DNA of 40,440 nucleotides from Saccoglossus kowalevskii (GCF_000003605.2 NW_003109094.1:163987-204426), one strand, 5' to 3'; positions 9,436 to 19,900 are shown, counted from the first letter of the stretch. Program-made: numbers and translations. The notes: a model not told the origin generated them from the letters alone.

Positions 9436-12223
9436 ATGAACGAAGTCAAGAGTGAATCGACTACTTTAACTATGAACACTACTAACGCCACGTTTACTGG
9501 CGTGAAACTACAGGGTATCGTGCTCGGAACCGTTAGCAGTACAGGCGTACCGAGCTTTGCGATGACGGGAGTCACCGCCGCTTCACTTGTCAGTTCGGCG
9601 GCGGCAGCGGCCGCTGCTGCCTCGGGTAACGTCACAAATGCGACACAGGCCGCCAATTACAAGTGGATGGAAAAAAAATCCGTGAACGAAACAACCACTA
9701 CCAAGCAGAAGAAAGAGCCGCGTATTCGGAGACCCATGAACGCGTTCATGGTATGGGCAAAAGACGAGCGCAAACGACTCGCCGATCAAAACCCCGATCT
9801 CCACAATGCCGATCTGAGCAAAATGCTCGGTAAGTTCACCTTCTGTTTTACGATACTTATTGTTGGACCTGTGTAGTGTTTAATTACTTCGCCCCGAAAA
9901 TAACTTGACCCTGTATCGTTGAGTGGGTTTCACTTAGCTTGGGAAAGCAGTGGTGTTTTTTTTTTCTCTCAGTTCTGACTCGCTACTTATATATCGGCGC
10001 CTTGTTGATCGCTCAGCTGATCAGTGCCCGGTACTTTGCGACCCCTGACTGCGGCGGCCTATCTCCCTGTCAACTGATTTATGTAAGCGTCAACCATATT
10101 CAACATCCCTCCGTTGTCAAGAAGTACAGTTGAATTTAAATCGCACACTTTTTTTATTTTTTTATTATTAAACAAGCTCAAGTTATTTATTGCGTTAGGA
10201 TGAATTAAATTAAAATCCATAAGCGCTGCTAGCAACTCGTGAAAAGTGTGTCACAACTGGTCCTGAAATCACGGCTATTTTTATAACGGGAAATCGCCGG
10301 ATAACACTTTTTTTGTCATTTTCATAGCAACATTTTTCTGATGTGTCACGGCCGGAAAAAAAAAAAAACCTTTGTGACAAAAGATTACAAGGCTGATTTT
10401 AATATTTAAAACACATATTTTCATTATTGAGTTGTTTTTTTGTTTTTTTTTGTAATTGGACTGAATCATCGTGAAGTGCGTATCAGAAAATTTGCTTATT
10501 CGCACTCATCTCAGCAAAATATTCTTTTATGCCAGTAGAAGGACAAGTTCTTTCGCTTTTTCCTAAACTGCATCGATATGGCACAAACACCCTTTGTCTG
10601 CCCAAAAAAGCGTTCTGATTACCAAAAGTCGCCTTTTTTATGCTAATGTGGGATTCGGTATTTTGTGCGTTTTAGCGCTGGTTGAGGTGATTAGCATATT
10701 CAATGACTTGTTTTTGACAACCAAGTTGACCTGCTGTTGATCGTGACCGTGACCCCATTCAGTTCGCTCTTCATTTTTCCATCGGCTTATTGTTATGATG
10801 AAATACCGGTTTCGGGACTTTTTTTTTCTTTTTATCAACTTCTTTGTGAATATGCTTTTTGGTTACGCTGACTCCTGTGCTCCACCCCAACAAAATGAGC
10901 CCTTATTTCATATGCAAAACTCGTGTCTTATGCGCATGTGCCAAGTTGTTTTTCTCTTCGCTCCACTGACAGATCCGTTGTTCTTTTATTTCAACAGGTA
11001 AAGCTTGGCGCAATCTCAGTTTGGTCCAGAAAAGACCGTTTGTGGAGGAGGCCGAACGATTGCGCGTGCAACATATGACGGACCACCCGGACTACAAATA
11101 CCGCCCAAGACGTAGAAACAAGCAACCTAAACGAGTTTGCAAACGCGTGGAACCGGGACGATTTCTGCCATCACTTGGCGACCTGACTGCCCCGGCGAAT
11201 ACCGATCTGGGAGCGACGCCACAGACGCCGTCCACACCGGGAATCCCATCTTCGTCTCCCCCTACGCCGAATGTTAGCTCCCTTCACACTCCAGATGTAT
11301 CACCGCGTACATCGCCAACTCCTGACCAGAATCGTTTGAAATTAACGATCGGCGGTGAAACTGCTGCAACTTTGAAAACAACCAGTATCCTTTCCAACCT
11401 ATTTGAGAAAACGACCACGGCAAATACGGCAAATGTCGATCCACTGGCCGCCATGAACTTACCAACACCGGTCATGTCGCCACTCAACACAGTTGAAACG
11501 GACAATAACATTTTCACTTTCCCGACAACTTTTGACGAGCTTGCCTGCATGCCGGAGCCGATGACGCTGACGCCACACCAGCAGCAACTTGCGAATACAA
11601 CAAACATTGCCAACTCTGTTTTTACGACTTACGCCACCACTCACCCTGCAAGCGCTAGTACGAACAGCCTTAGCAGCATGAACGGAACCCAGCACCTGAG
11701 TACTCTTCGGGCCTTGGTTGCTAGCCCTCATCCGCTGTCGTCAACTTTGTTCAATAACAGCAGCCTTAACCCTCTTCAAATAACGCCACCAATGCTCCCT
11801 GCGTCTACGATCACCGGAAGTATTCCGACAACTCCCATCACCATGGACACGAATGTCAATTTCCCAATAAAAAACGAACCTCTTTCATGTCAAACAAGTC
11901 TTCCAGGTGAAATTGACATGACACCCCCTCTCATATCTCCCAGTGACCTTTTGAACAATAATATGGTCAAACAAGAAAATACGTCACTTCAAGACGAAAT
12001 TACGAACCAGATCATTATGACTGACAATGGAAATATGAACATCTCGCAGACGACCATAGATAGCGTTATCTCCGCTTTTGAGCAGTTCACGGATGCGGAG
12101 TTGCTAGGCGACGTTGACCGGGATGAGTTCGATATGTATCTTAATACCCAGCAACCTAACTTTGAAAGCACGTTGATATCGGTGCTGGCTGACGCCAGCG
12201 CGTCTATGTACTATATGAACTGA
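9436..12223 (+). CDS. Sox17: SoxF-group HMG-box transcription factor (Sox17-like), join 9436-9829, 10998-12223
   Basis: Nuclear sequence-specific DNA-binding factor of 539 aa. The HMG box spans residues about 95-170 ([55 protein letters not shown]), with basic tracts as nuclear localisation signals. [10 protein letters not shown] and the EEAERL stretch place it in SoxF (Sox7/17/18). Glu151, box position 57, is the residue that in vertebrate Sox17 sets POU-partner preference against Sox2. DRDEFDMYL at 505-513 matches the SoxF beta-catenin-binding motif. Ala8 lies at 55-62, a Ser/Thr-Pro-rich stretch follows the box, and SUMO-type VKSE (4-7), IKNE (422-425) and VKQE (455-458) are present. The start is the first ATG in frame, after an in-frame TAG at 9367. 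The intron splits the Gly132 codon within the box, as is known for SoxF genes. It is longer than vertebrate Sox17 (about 414 aa). Family roles are endoderm and vascular specification downstream of Wnt; the role here is inferred. Confidence 0.95.
9830..10997 (+). other. Sox17 intron, phase 1, inside the HMG box
   Basis: The donor is G|GTAAGT at 9830 and the acceptor is TTATTTCAACAG ending at 10997. Splicing restores GGT (Gly132) and reads [17 protein letters not shown], exactly the expected box sequence. The acceptor is directly followed by GTAAAG, an exon-initial GT that should not be mistaken for a donor. The intron is T-rich and contains a possible cryptic exon (9973-10082). Confidence 0.93.
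9973..10082 (+). other. Possible cryptic (poison) exon in the Sox17 intron
   Basis: A long polypyrimidine tract ending TTTTTCTCTCAG (9972) precedes 110 bp that is more GC-rich than the surrounding intron. A GTAAGC donor follows at 10083. Joined to exon 1 it stays open through 37 codons. Its length (110, not a multiple of 3) shifts exon 2 into a frame that stops within about 27 codons. Inclusion would give a protein with only the first half of the HMG box. Splice sites of this quality also occur by chance. Confidence 0.3.
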
Positions 12224-12744
12224 ATCCAGTCGAGCTTTTTGTCATGAATGAACTCGTATCCGAGGCTGTGTATATTTACTGCGAGTCCTCTTCCCGAATT
12301 GGCGTAGCTTCGATCAACTACCGGGAAAAACATCAACGGTGCAGCTTTATTCGAGCGCCACCACGAAAGACATTATTCAACATATTTACCACTGTTTAGA
12401 ACCATTGTTTGAAATACGCATGCGCATTTCCAACTTCACTTAATTTTGTCTATATATTTTATTGTTTAACAATTTACACCAAATCGTTTATATTAAAAGT
12501 AATTTTTAAAAATTGTTTAAAAAAAAATGCAAGCATGCATGTTGATTTAGCTTCACTGCATACAATTTACAAAGATAGAGGGCCCATATTAGGCAGCGAC
12601 ATTCCATAAAATCATGATTTCCCTGAAACATAGTGCTGCTTCAATAGACACATATTCGTTTTTTCAGTACTTTCAACTATTATAAAGCAACAGTATCTAA
12701 CATTGTTTGTCAATGGTACAAGTTTGTTGCCAGAATCATTTCAT

Positions 12745-12752
12745 TGTAAATA
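12745..12752 (+). promoter_or_regulatory. Pumilio response element match (TGTAAATA)
   Basis: Exact match to the PUF-family consensus UGUANAUA within the probable 3' UTR, about 520 bases after the stop. It would allow translational repression or mRNA decay if this region is transcribed. Confidence 0.35.
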
Positions 12753-12902
12753 ATTACACTTGAAAATCACATTTTTAAGATTTACTCCGATATTTTGTTA
12801 GACGAAGATTGGGTTGGAAACACTTGGCTGCCATCTTGTTAAGTATGTTTGATTATTGACTGTTGATCTCTGCGCACTGCTCTGTGTGCACTGCTCGTGC
12901 GC

Positions 12903-12908
12903 AATAAA
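12903..12908 (+). terminator. Polyadenylation signal AATAAA (likely for Sox17)
   Basis: Canonical AATAAA 680 bases after the stop codon, followed by TGTTGCGTTTTAG as a plausible downstream GU/U-rich element. ATTAAA at 12492 is an alternative upstream signal. Confidence 0.5.
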
Positions 12909-12925
12909 AGCTGCGCAGTGTTGCG

Positions 12926-13555
12926 TTTTAGTCGGAAGAGGTTATGAAGTTCGTGAAAATTTGTTCCAAGTGCAACGAGAAGTGTTTGAGACAATAGGCT
13001 CAGTGTATACGTACTTTTTAGTTATTATTACAATATGCCTTGCACTAACGTTCTTTAAAACATAATGACTATTACGAGTATTGTTACGAGTGTGGCCTTA
13101 GTAAAACCGAACTCTCGCTCAAAAAAACAATGGTTGTCATGTCAATTTTGGCTGTGACTATACATGGGAAAGAAAAATCAATGACAAGGTCTCGCGCATC
13201 GCGAGATATTGCGAGAACGGAAACTTCCTGATACATTCCGCCATTTTGAATTATAACAAATAACGCAACAAATATTTTAGCTTTGGAGAAAACCTATTAG
13301 AGAAATATCTTTTCAAGAGTTTATATTGTTTTATATGTGTTTATTAAAAGTGTTTTAAGTGTGAAGAACGGAGAAGAAAAGATTGTTATTTTGATTTTAA
13401 AAGAATGTACATGATCGTCTAAAATACGGTGCTGGACACAATAGATTGTTATGCAAAAAAACTTATTAAAGTTATTTTAAATTTGATTTGTGCTCATTTT
13501 ATCCCATAAGTACATACATCAACTATGCCAATTCACAAAGCATGCCCCATAATGG
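12926..13555. other. Intergenic, no gene seen
   Basis: Noncoding sequence. It contains a compact inverted repeat TCTCGCG-CAT-CGCGAGA at 13190-13206. No recognisable gene. Confidence 0.5.
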
Positions 13556-13611
13556 TCCCAATAGCGAATGAAAACTTCAATCTCCCGTGTACCCATGTAT
13601 GGTTGTCATTC

Positions 13612-13652
<41 letters not shown>

Positions 13653-13743
13653 AACGTTATGATTGTCGTTATTCTTGTTCTTGTCGTTGTTTTTGTCGTT
13701 GTTCTTGATGTTGCTGTTTTTGTTGTTGTTGTAGCTGTCAACA
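13556..13743 (+). repeat. Short interspersed element with (TTG)n tail
   Basis: About 57 bp starting TCCCAATAGCGAATG, with ACTTCAATCTCCCGTG in the middle, runs into a (TTG)n microsatellite (13612-13652) and then a degenerate TTG-rich stretch. A second copy in opposite orientation lies at 16232-16349. The two copies lose similarity just outside TCCCAAT and just after the TTG run (GTTAAC), which defines the repeated unit. The valine-rich and asparagine-rich reading frames here are microsatellite products. Confidence 0.8.
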
Positions 13744-14035
13744 ATCTGTTTATCGATGGAGATCTCGAGTGTTATGGGAGATGTCGGAGAACGGCATCTC
13801 ATTAATTATGTGCATGAACTATTTCTATTTAAACTGCGAACCATCTTGACGTTCACGTCTGAGATCATCCATAACACTTTAATTGGGGTCATTAGACTCT
13901 CTGGTGTGAAATTTAGCAGTATAAATATCCACCCCACCAACACCAATAGTATTTTATATTCTACCGTCTTCGTGCACACTGTTCGAGTGATATTTAAAAT
14001 AGGGGACGCGATCGGGGCAGAGAATGGAACATTAT

Positions 14036-14200
14036 TTAAAGCGGGGGGGTCGTCACCTGCGCACGCGCGGGAATTGAGTCCCAAGCGACGATTACAACAC
14101 ACGCTAAAAACGCCAAGGCTCGTGGGTAGACGCTTGTTTGTAAAAAATGACACGCTATGGCCATCTGACGCATGTGTAGGTGACGAACCCTCCGCTTTAA
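14036..14200 (-). mobile_element. MITE class A, full length (165 bp)
   Basis: TTAA + AGCGGGGGGGTCGTCACCTG on the left; GTGACGAACCCTCCGCT + TTAA on the right. The interior carries GGGAATTGAGTCCCAAGCG, GTAGACGCTTGTTTG and CACGCTATGGCCATC. No coding capacity. Confidence 0.85.
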
Positions 14201-14503
14201 ACGTACTTGAATCACATTTTTGGTGAGGGTTACGTGAAAAAATGTAGCGAGGGTAACAAGCAAATTGGTAATGTTTATATAAATTCCGTGTTGTAAATTA
14301 TGTAAATATAAACATCGGCTGTGGTTGTATTGCCCAGCAACAACCGTTTGTTAGAAACAAAATATGTAAAAAAAAAAAACGCACCTAAATGACCCAGAGT
14401 AAAATGCCACATGTTTTGCTAATATTGTGTGACCGAAATCTGCGAAAGAGTCGAGCGATGTCCTTTGTTTTATAATACACCAGTGCGGCAAGTCTCTCTG
14501 TCG

Positions 14504-14630
14504 AAGGGCAGTCGTCGGGCAGCATCCTGTTCGCTATGGGACTCGTAGCGGCGTATACAACGCTTATAAAATACATTGTTTATTTACATGAAATTCGAAC
14601 ACTTGCCGCGCGAAGATCACTGCCCTTTAA
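14504..14630 (-). mobile_element. MITE class B, near full length
   Basis: Starts AAGGGCAGTCGTCGGGCAG without a visible left TTAA. It continues with TATGGGACTCGTAGCGGCGT and TTATTTACATGAAATTCG, and ends GAAGATCACTGCCCT + TTAA at 14627-14630. Same orientation as the copy at 4374-4505. Confidence 0.8.
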
Positions 14631-15745
14631 TTAAACGTAGTCCTAGATTCGGACGAACACGAATAGTATGTCGCAAATTAACATACACTCATTGAATTTA
14701 TTATTACTTTAGTTGTTTTGAACAGCTCGGGACGACTCTTAAAGTCACCGATCGATTTGAAAATTGGAACCCCTGACCCGCAGATCGATATGATACTAGT
14801 ATATATTGGCAGTTACGTGAGAAACCCGTGTAATAAATAAAATGCGACGATAAACACAGTGCTTGGCCCGTATTTATGATGTTTTGTATTTCTTGGAAAT
14901 CAGTAATAAAAAAAAACTCATTATGTATATCAGTATAAATATTTCCTGGGTGGAGGAAGTCGCAAATCGTCTTTAATCGTCACACGTTCTGGAACTTTCT
15001 GGCGCAAACCTATTGTTGGCAAATAAAGGCAATATTTCCCACAATCGTACCGCAATTATGAAATTCATCTACAGCTTATCGCATTTTTTTAAGAGAATAA
15101 TTTGAAAATCGGTGTGATATTTATACCTCAGAAAATACCCATATGGATGATCATTATGGGACATGTTTGAGGTCACGACAGCGGAAACTAAATACTAAAA
15201 ATGTTAAATACAGACGGGTCTGTTCATTTGAAATTCCGACAAATAAACTAATTAAACTATATTCTATGAATTGATTATAGTGCTTTCTAATTCCATTGCA
15301 CAGTTTATCACACTGTGGAATTCTGAGAGTTGAGTTCTTGTTGAACTTCGAGAGTGGCTTACGTCAACGCATTTAGACGTACACTTAGACAAACCCTAAA
15401 CTTTACTGGGAAAATCAGATTGCCTCGTGTTCGAAACGATTAGAAGTTTATTGATGGGAATGAACATATTCACGTATAAATGCATGGAATAACACTCCCA
15501 ATATAATTATAATTCACCCCCAAAATCGTGACAATGTACTTTGTTCAAAAATTGTTATGTGACGTTTTCACTATTCTTAGATGTATGTTAAATACAATTA
15601 TATGCAAATTAGGCGAAACAATTCAAAACATTGTTCTTCTGATTCAGAGATATTTTTTTATAATACTTATTTTTCAAAGAACCTTTTTTTCTTGCATTGT
15701 TATAATAAAAAAATAATCAAGCGGAAAATAGTTATATGTAATTTA
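14631..15745. other. Intergenic, no gene seen
   Basis: AT-rich, no reading frame longer than about 60 codons with any recognisable feature. Nothing else supported. Confidence 0.5.
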
Positions 15746-15771
15746 TATGCAGATTAGCTAATCAATATGCA
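15746..15771. repeat. TATGCARATTAGC palindromic repeat, copy 1
   Basis: TATGCAGATTAGCTAATCAA then TATGCA: an imperfect palindrome recurring at 15876-15901 and 20993-21019. Probably an end or core of an interspersed repeat. The sequence also contains octamer-like ATGCAAAT in the other copies. Confidence 0.65.
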
Positions 15772-15875
15772 CATTATCATTCATGTATCTACACAGACAC
15801 ACAGCATATACTGTGATTTAATCCACATGAGAGCAAACTGCTAAGATGAAACAAAGCGTGGAAACATTCAATTGG

Positions 15876-15901
15876 TATGCAAATTAGCTAATTAATATGC
15901 A
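15876..15901. repeat. TATGCARATTAGC palindromic repeat, copy 2
   Basis: TATGCAAATTAGCTAATTAA then TATGCA. It lies 105 bp after copy 1, with a GGAC tandem repeat (16054-16072) about 150 bp downstream. Together they may mark one old repeat element. Confidence 0.65.
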
Positions 15902-16053
15902 TACAATAGCAGAAGCTATTATTAGATTAGTCGTCTCAACAAACGGTGAGCATGTTACTATTATTATTATTGTGCCAAGTTATATTTTTATCCAGCCAGT
16001 GGTTCTTGAGGTAGTATTAGTAGAACAAGATTTGGCACACACGCACATACTGG

Positions 16054-16072
16054 TGGACGGACGGACGGACGG
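16054..16072. repeat. GGAC tetranucleotide repeat
   Basis: Four to five copies of GGAC, just after the CAGCCAGTGGTTCTTGAGGT context (15995-16014) and before CGGTGCGATAGTACCCC. The surrounding arrangement looks like a short interspersed element of unknown family. Confidence 0.6.
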
Positions 16073-16231
16073 AAAACATACATCGGTGCGATAGTACCCC
16101 TAGCCTGGAATTCAGTCATTCCAAATGCCCTTCCCAGTGCACTCAGATTTTTCAAAATCTCACGATTATACACACGAGAGTACAAAACGGAGTATATTGT
16201 GTCAATTTTCACCAATGATGTCTAGATTGTT

Positions 16232-16284
<53 letters not shown>

Positions 16285-16349
16285 CGACAAGAATGACGAC
16301 AAGCACACATGGGTCCACGGGAGATTGAAGTTTTCATTCGTTATTGGGA
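16232..16349 (-). repeat. (TTG)n-tailed element, second copy, inverted
   Basis: Reverse complement of 13556-13652: an (AAC)n run (16232-16287), then GACAAGAATGACGACAAGC, CACGGGAGATTGAAGTTTTC and ATTCGTTATTGGGA. It differs from the first copy by a few substitutions and small indels. It is adjacent to a G/T-rich tract. Confidence 0.8.
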
Positions 16350-16369
16350 CTACTAGATTTCGGTTTGTA

Positions 16370-16800
16370 GTAGGAAAGAGGGTTGATCTAATTGGTGGTT
16401 AGTTGGAGGTTATATTGGCGACAAGATGGTCGGGTGGTTTGTCTGATTGGCTGAGGTGGAGGCGTTGGTGCGTAGGTGTAGTTTGGTTTAATGTCGAGTG
16501 GGTGGGTTGGTTGGTTAGGGTCGATTTGAATGGTTCTGTGTGACTGTTTGGGTATTTTGGTTGGAAGATAGGGAGATGGACTGGCCTGTGTTAAGTTGAG
16601 GTGGTGGGTGTTCGGGTTGTTCGAGTGAATGAGTGCGAGTAGTAAGTGAGTGGGTGAATGAGTGAGTGATTTTTTTTATGGATGATTGGTTGGTAGTTTG
16701 GTTGGAAGTTTGATTCGGTGCATGATTGTTTGTTTAGCTGGTTGGTAGGATGGTTTACGTGCTGACTGGTTAGTTGTAGTTGATTTATTGATTAATTGTT
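16370..16800 (+). repeat. 430-bp G/T-rich, C-poor tract
   Basis: Strong strand asymmetry: the + strand is dominated by TTGG, GGTGG, GAGTGAGTG and GGTTGGTTGG with very few C. It resembles a decayed compound microsatellite (GGTT, GAGT, GATT types). No coding sequence seen. Confidence 0.75.
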
Positions 16801-17570
16801 GCCCACGTTTTGGGAAAGTCGAATGGTAACTCAAATGTATTCGTCTAATAAAATAATTTAAATGTATGTCGTCTCTCTACATGTAATTGCTCGCGTGAGA
16901 GCAAAAAAAAAATAGCAGAGTTCGAAATTCATGTTGAAACACATATAAATGTCTTGCTGAGTGGAAAGCACCCATGATCTGCCCAGGGTCAGTGGTAATC
17001 TGCGATCACAGCTGTTCGTAAGGTCATTCAATCGTGTCCAGCTATTTTTAGCAACTGTTGCTAAGTAACTCAATGTTGTCTTCTCCAAGTGGCCATGCCA
17101 ACCAATCAGCTGTTAGTTAACCCCGGAATCCCTTGTCTCGCTGCCAATGATTTATCGCTGTTCAACCGCAAGCCATGCGCCGGTTAGCTGAAACGCACGT
17201 GTACTGACGACTTGTCACTGTTGGTAATTTCGGAGGGGGGGGGGCAAACAATTTTTACACTCTCGTAAAAAATAGTCTTATTATACTTGTTGTTTTGAAA
17301 TATCATTCCGTGTTTGGCATGTAGCAGTGCCTGGCAGCAGCGTTTATTGGCACGTCCATCCTCTCAGCTGTCAAAGTTGTTTTTCTCACGAAGCCGGGTG
17401 TGATGAGATAACTTGGTGTACGTAACGGTTCCTATGTAAGCAATACGTTACTGTTTACATTGATACTGTCGAGCGGTTATCAAACAACTGTGACAGTGAT
17501 TGAAATAGTCCAGATTTACGATGGACCCCACAAAGGGTAAGGGGAGTGAGGGGTAAATGGGGCTGCCGTA
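16801..17570. other. Intergenic, no gene seen
   Basis: Noncoding. A G-run followed by GCAAACAATTTT near 17235 resembles the interior of the hAT-like MITE at 7377 and may be a fragment. Confidence 0.45.
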
Positions 17571-17742
17571 CAGTGGCGGATCCAGCAAAAATGTATTGGG
17601 GGTTCAAGCTTCGCTAAAATATACGGAGCGTAAATCGCAGAGAAGCTATGCGTAATCCAGATGATATGAATCGCCATGCGTTTGGGGGGGGGGGGGGTAT
17701 GGCCCCCTAAACCCTTCTTCCCCTCCCCTGGATCCGTCACTG
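17571..17742 (+). mobile_element. hAT-like MITE (172 bp)
   Basis: Terminal inverted repeats CAGTGGCGGATCCAG and CTGGATCCGTCACTG. The interior includes GCTTCGCTAAAATATACGG, GCAGAGAAGCTATGCG and a long G run. About 100 bp of the interior is shared in inverted orientation with 31178-31310. Flanks CTGCCGTA/CGTATGTA do not form a clean 8-bp duplication. Confidence 0.75.
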
Positions 17743-18000
17743 CGTATGTAGAAGATTTCTCCTGGTTTGCGGGGCGACTGTATGAAATCGCAATCGTGTA
17801 CAACATGATTCATTCACGCGTGTGCCGAGCGTGACAGGAACCGGGCAACTTTTCATATCACATTTTGGACTAAATTACACTACGTCTCAGATCACATACT
17901 CCAGGCCTCCTGTTGTTAGTGCATATATTTGTCTTCTCCTGAATATCTCTAGAGGGAGGAGAAACTATTGCCCACGTAATGACTATCACCTTGATTCAAC

Positions 18001-18117
18001 AATGAATGAATGAATGAATGAATGAATGAATGAATGAATGAATGAATGAATGAATGAAAGCATGAATGAATGAAAGCATGAATAAAAGCATGAATGAAAG
18101 CATGAATGAATGAATGA
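18001..18117. repeat. (AATG)n microsatellite
   Basis: Tandem AATG, pure for about 55 bp, then interrupted by AAGCATG variants. Confidence 0.95.
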
Positions 18118-18629
18118 ACCATTTTCTAAACCACCTGTATCAAATCAAACTCAAATCGTTATCGATCGAAGACAGATAAAATGCTAATTTGTGGTGTAGA
18201 CCTCATACCACATCAAGCGCGACAGCATGTCTTTTTTTTCGAACCAAAAGGGGGAGATCCGTATTAAGTTCTGTTCTGTTCGTCGGTAAATAGTAGACTT
18301 TAAGTTGGCCGTTCTTTGTTTTGCGGACTTTCAGATGTTTAAAAAAACACCTATTGACTCATTCACGTGCACTATGAGCACATCAAGTAGACCGTATGTA
18401 ACACCACGCGTGGGTGTTGACTGCCCGCGGCCTAAAGTGTTGAACACAATCAGCAAAAGGTTCATTCAGGTTAATAATCTATGCTATATTATGAATGGGT
18501 GTTGATCAGTGATGAGTCAAAACAGACAATAAATCCAGGTGACTCAGATTCAGAATATAAACGGTACAAAAACAACATTGTCATCATCATTGGTTGTGAA
18601 AGTCGTGGAGGAGAGAATTCATTGACGCA
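18118..18629. other. Intergenic, no gene seen
   Basis: Noncoding, no repeat recognised. Confidence 0.45.
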
Positions 18630-18714
18630 GTCACGTGACGAGAGTGGATGACGTCATGAATTATTATATAATGGTGGGAACGAGGATGCGTAATGTACCT
18701 GGTCGGTCTCAGTC
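18630..18714 (+). promoter_or_regulatory. Promoter-like motif cluster
   Basis: GTCACGTGAC (18630-18639), a perfect CRE TGACGTCA (18649-18656), TATATAA (18665-18671) and an initiator-like TCAGTC (18709-18714) occur within 85 bp in a plausible order. The TATA-to-initiator distance (about 46) is longer than usual, and no coding sequence follows, so this may be a noncoding promoter, an element remnant or chance. Confidence 0.25.
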
Positions 18715-19900
18715 GCTGGTATGGTATATATTAGTAGTTGCTTTGCGTAAAACGTCGTGGCCAGCGCAGTGCACGTCGAGAAATCAGAGAAGTTCAAGTT
18801 CAGTGGAGACAATAGATGACCAAAATGATCTGAAATACTAGTATTTATGCCGGGACCGCCCACCCTCCCCAGGATGATATATTCCACAATTGAATCGGGT
18901 TTCAGTCCGAGTCGGTTCAGTCGGTGGTCCAGAGTGCACTTCGTGAAATGTGGTGCGTATTTGTGGTACGTCCATGCCGACACTGAGTCTCGAGCCAGTG
19001 TGCAGTGAAATCGTGCATAATTCATCTTTATTTTGGAATCAATATGCTTCGATTTGCAAGTTTAGAATAATTGCATGCGTGGTACTTTGCTTTATCCCTT
19101 CGCGATAAATCACTAGTCATCGCGATTAGAGGAGAGTCCAGAAATTTCGCCGTTTGGATGAAACATTACACAGGCAGATTCAAGCCCTATTTCTACTATT
19201 ATTGTTGTTATTATTATTGTTCTATTGTACATTTTAAATACAGATGGAATAAATAAAGATTTGGAATAAAAGCTCTAGTTCCTAAGAGACACCAAACCAT
19301 TCGATTCGGCTTACATGATCTGGTGACACGCGCCGCGAGATTTGTAGATTAACGCGAGAATTGGATACCTACGCGATAGCGCGATAGTCTGTAGTACGAC
19401 CTAATGTTGCCGAATTTTTTTTCGCGAGACACGTCCACACATCATGTTTTTTGCGACGGAAAACATAAAAATACGCTTACACAAAAGTACGCGCTTAATA
19501 AAGCCACAGTTCGCGCTGGCTCGTTATGACTTGTTACTACTAGGGTGACAAAATCAGATAACCTAAATTGAAGACCCAAAGTCGAACCAATAATCAAACA
19601 GAATCGGGGTTATCGGCTTGTTTTCCCCCAATCTTCACTCTGGTTTATCATATATCGATACCCGGTGCTCATAAATGATTGATTTAAAATCGTTATGAGA
19701 TACGCACGCAATGTCCGGCAGAACCCGGCACGATAAATTATTTGTCAATGACCCATATATAAGTGTAAGTCGACACGCCCCGGCCCTCCTACCTTGGGCG
19801 TGAATTAGAAGTTATAAGCAACGTTTAACATTACGTTTGAATATCAGGTTTACTCGGTATCCCGTACGTACATGATCTATATGTAAAACATAGGAGGACA
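18715..19900. other. Intergenic, no gene seen
   Basis: Noncoding. The 123-codon frame on the minus strand (18654-19025) has no recognisable domain. Short CG-rich patches occur at 19325-19450. Confidence 0.45.

Larger units (their letters stand above)
12224..12925 (+). other. Probable Sox17 3' UTR
   Basis: AT-rich sequence after the stop codon without further coding signal. It contains ATTAAA at 12492-12497 (possible early poly(A) signal), a Pumilio-type TGTAAATA at 12745-12752 and AATAAA at 12903-12908 followed by a GT/T-rich stretch. The end is an estimate. Confidence 0.5.

Noticed and set aside
9201-9656. 151-codon antisense frame over Sox17 exon 1
   Set aside because: It mirrors the coding exon (poly-Ala codons read backward) and lacks any recognisable domain.
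11284-11731. Antisense frames inside Sox17 exon 2
   Set aside because: Shadows of the real coding exon on the other strand; no domain.
13533-13802. Asn-rich and Val-rich frames of 72-89 codons
   Set aside because: Direct translation of the (TTG)n microsatellite.
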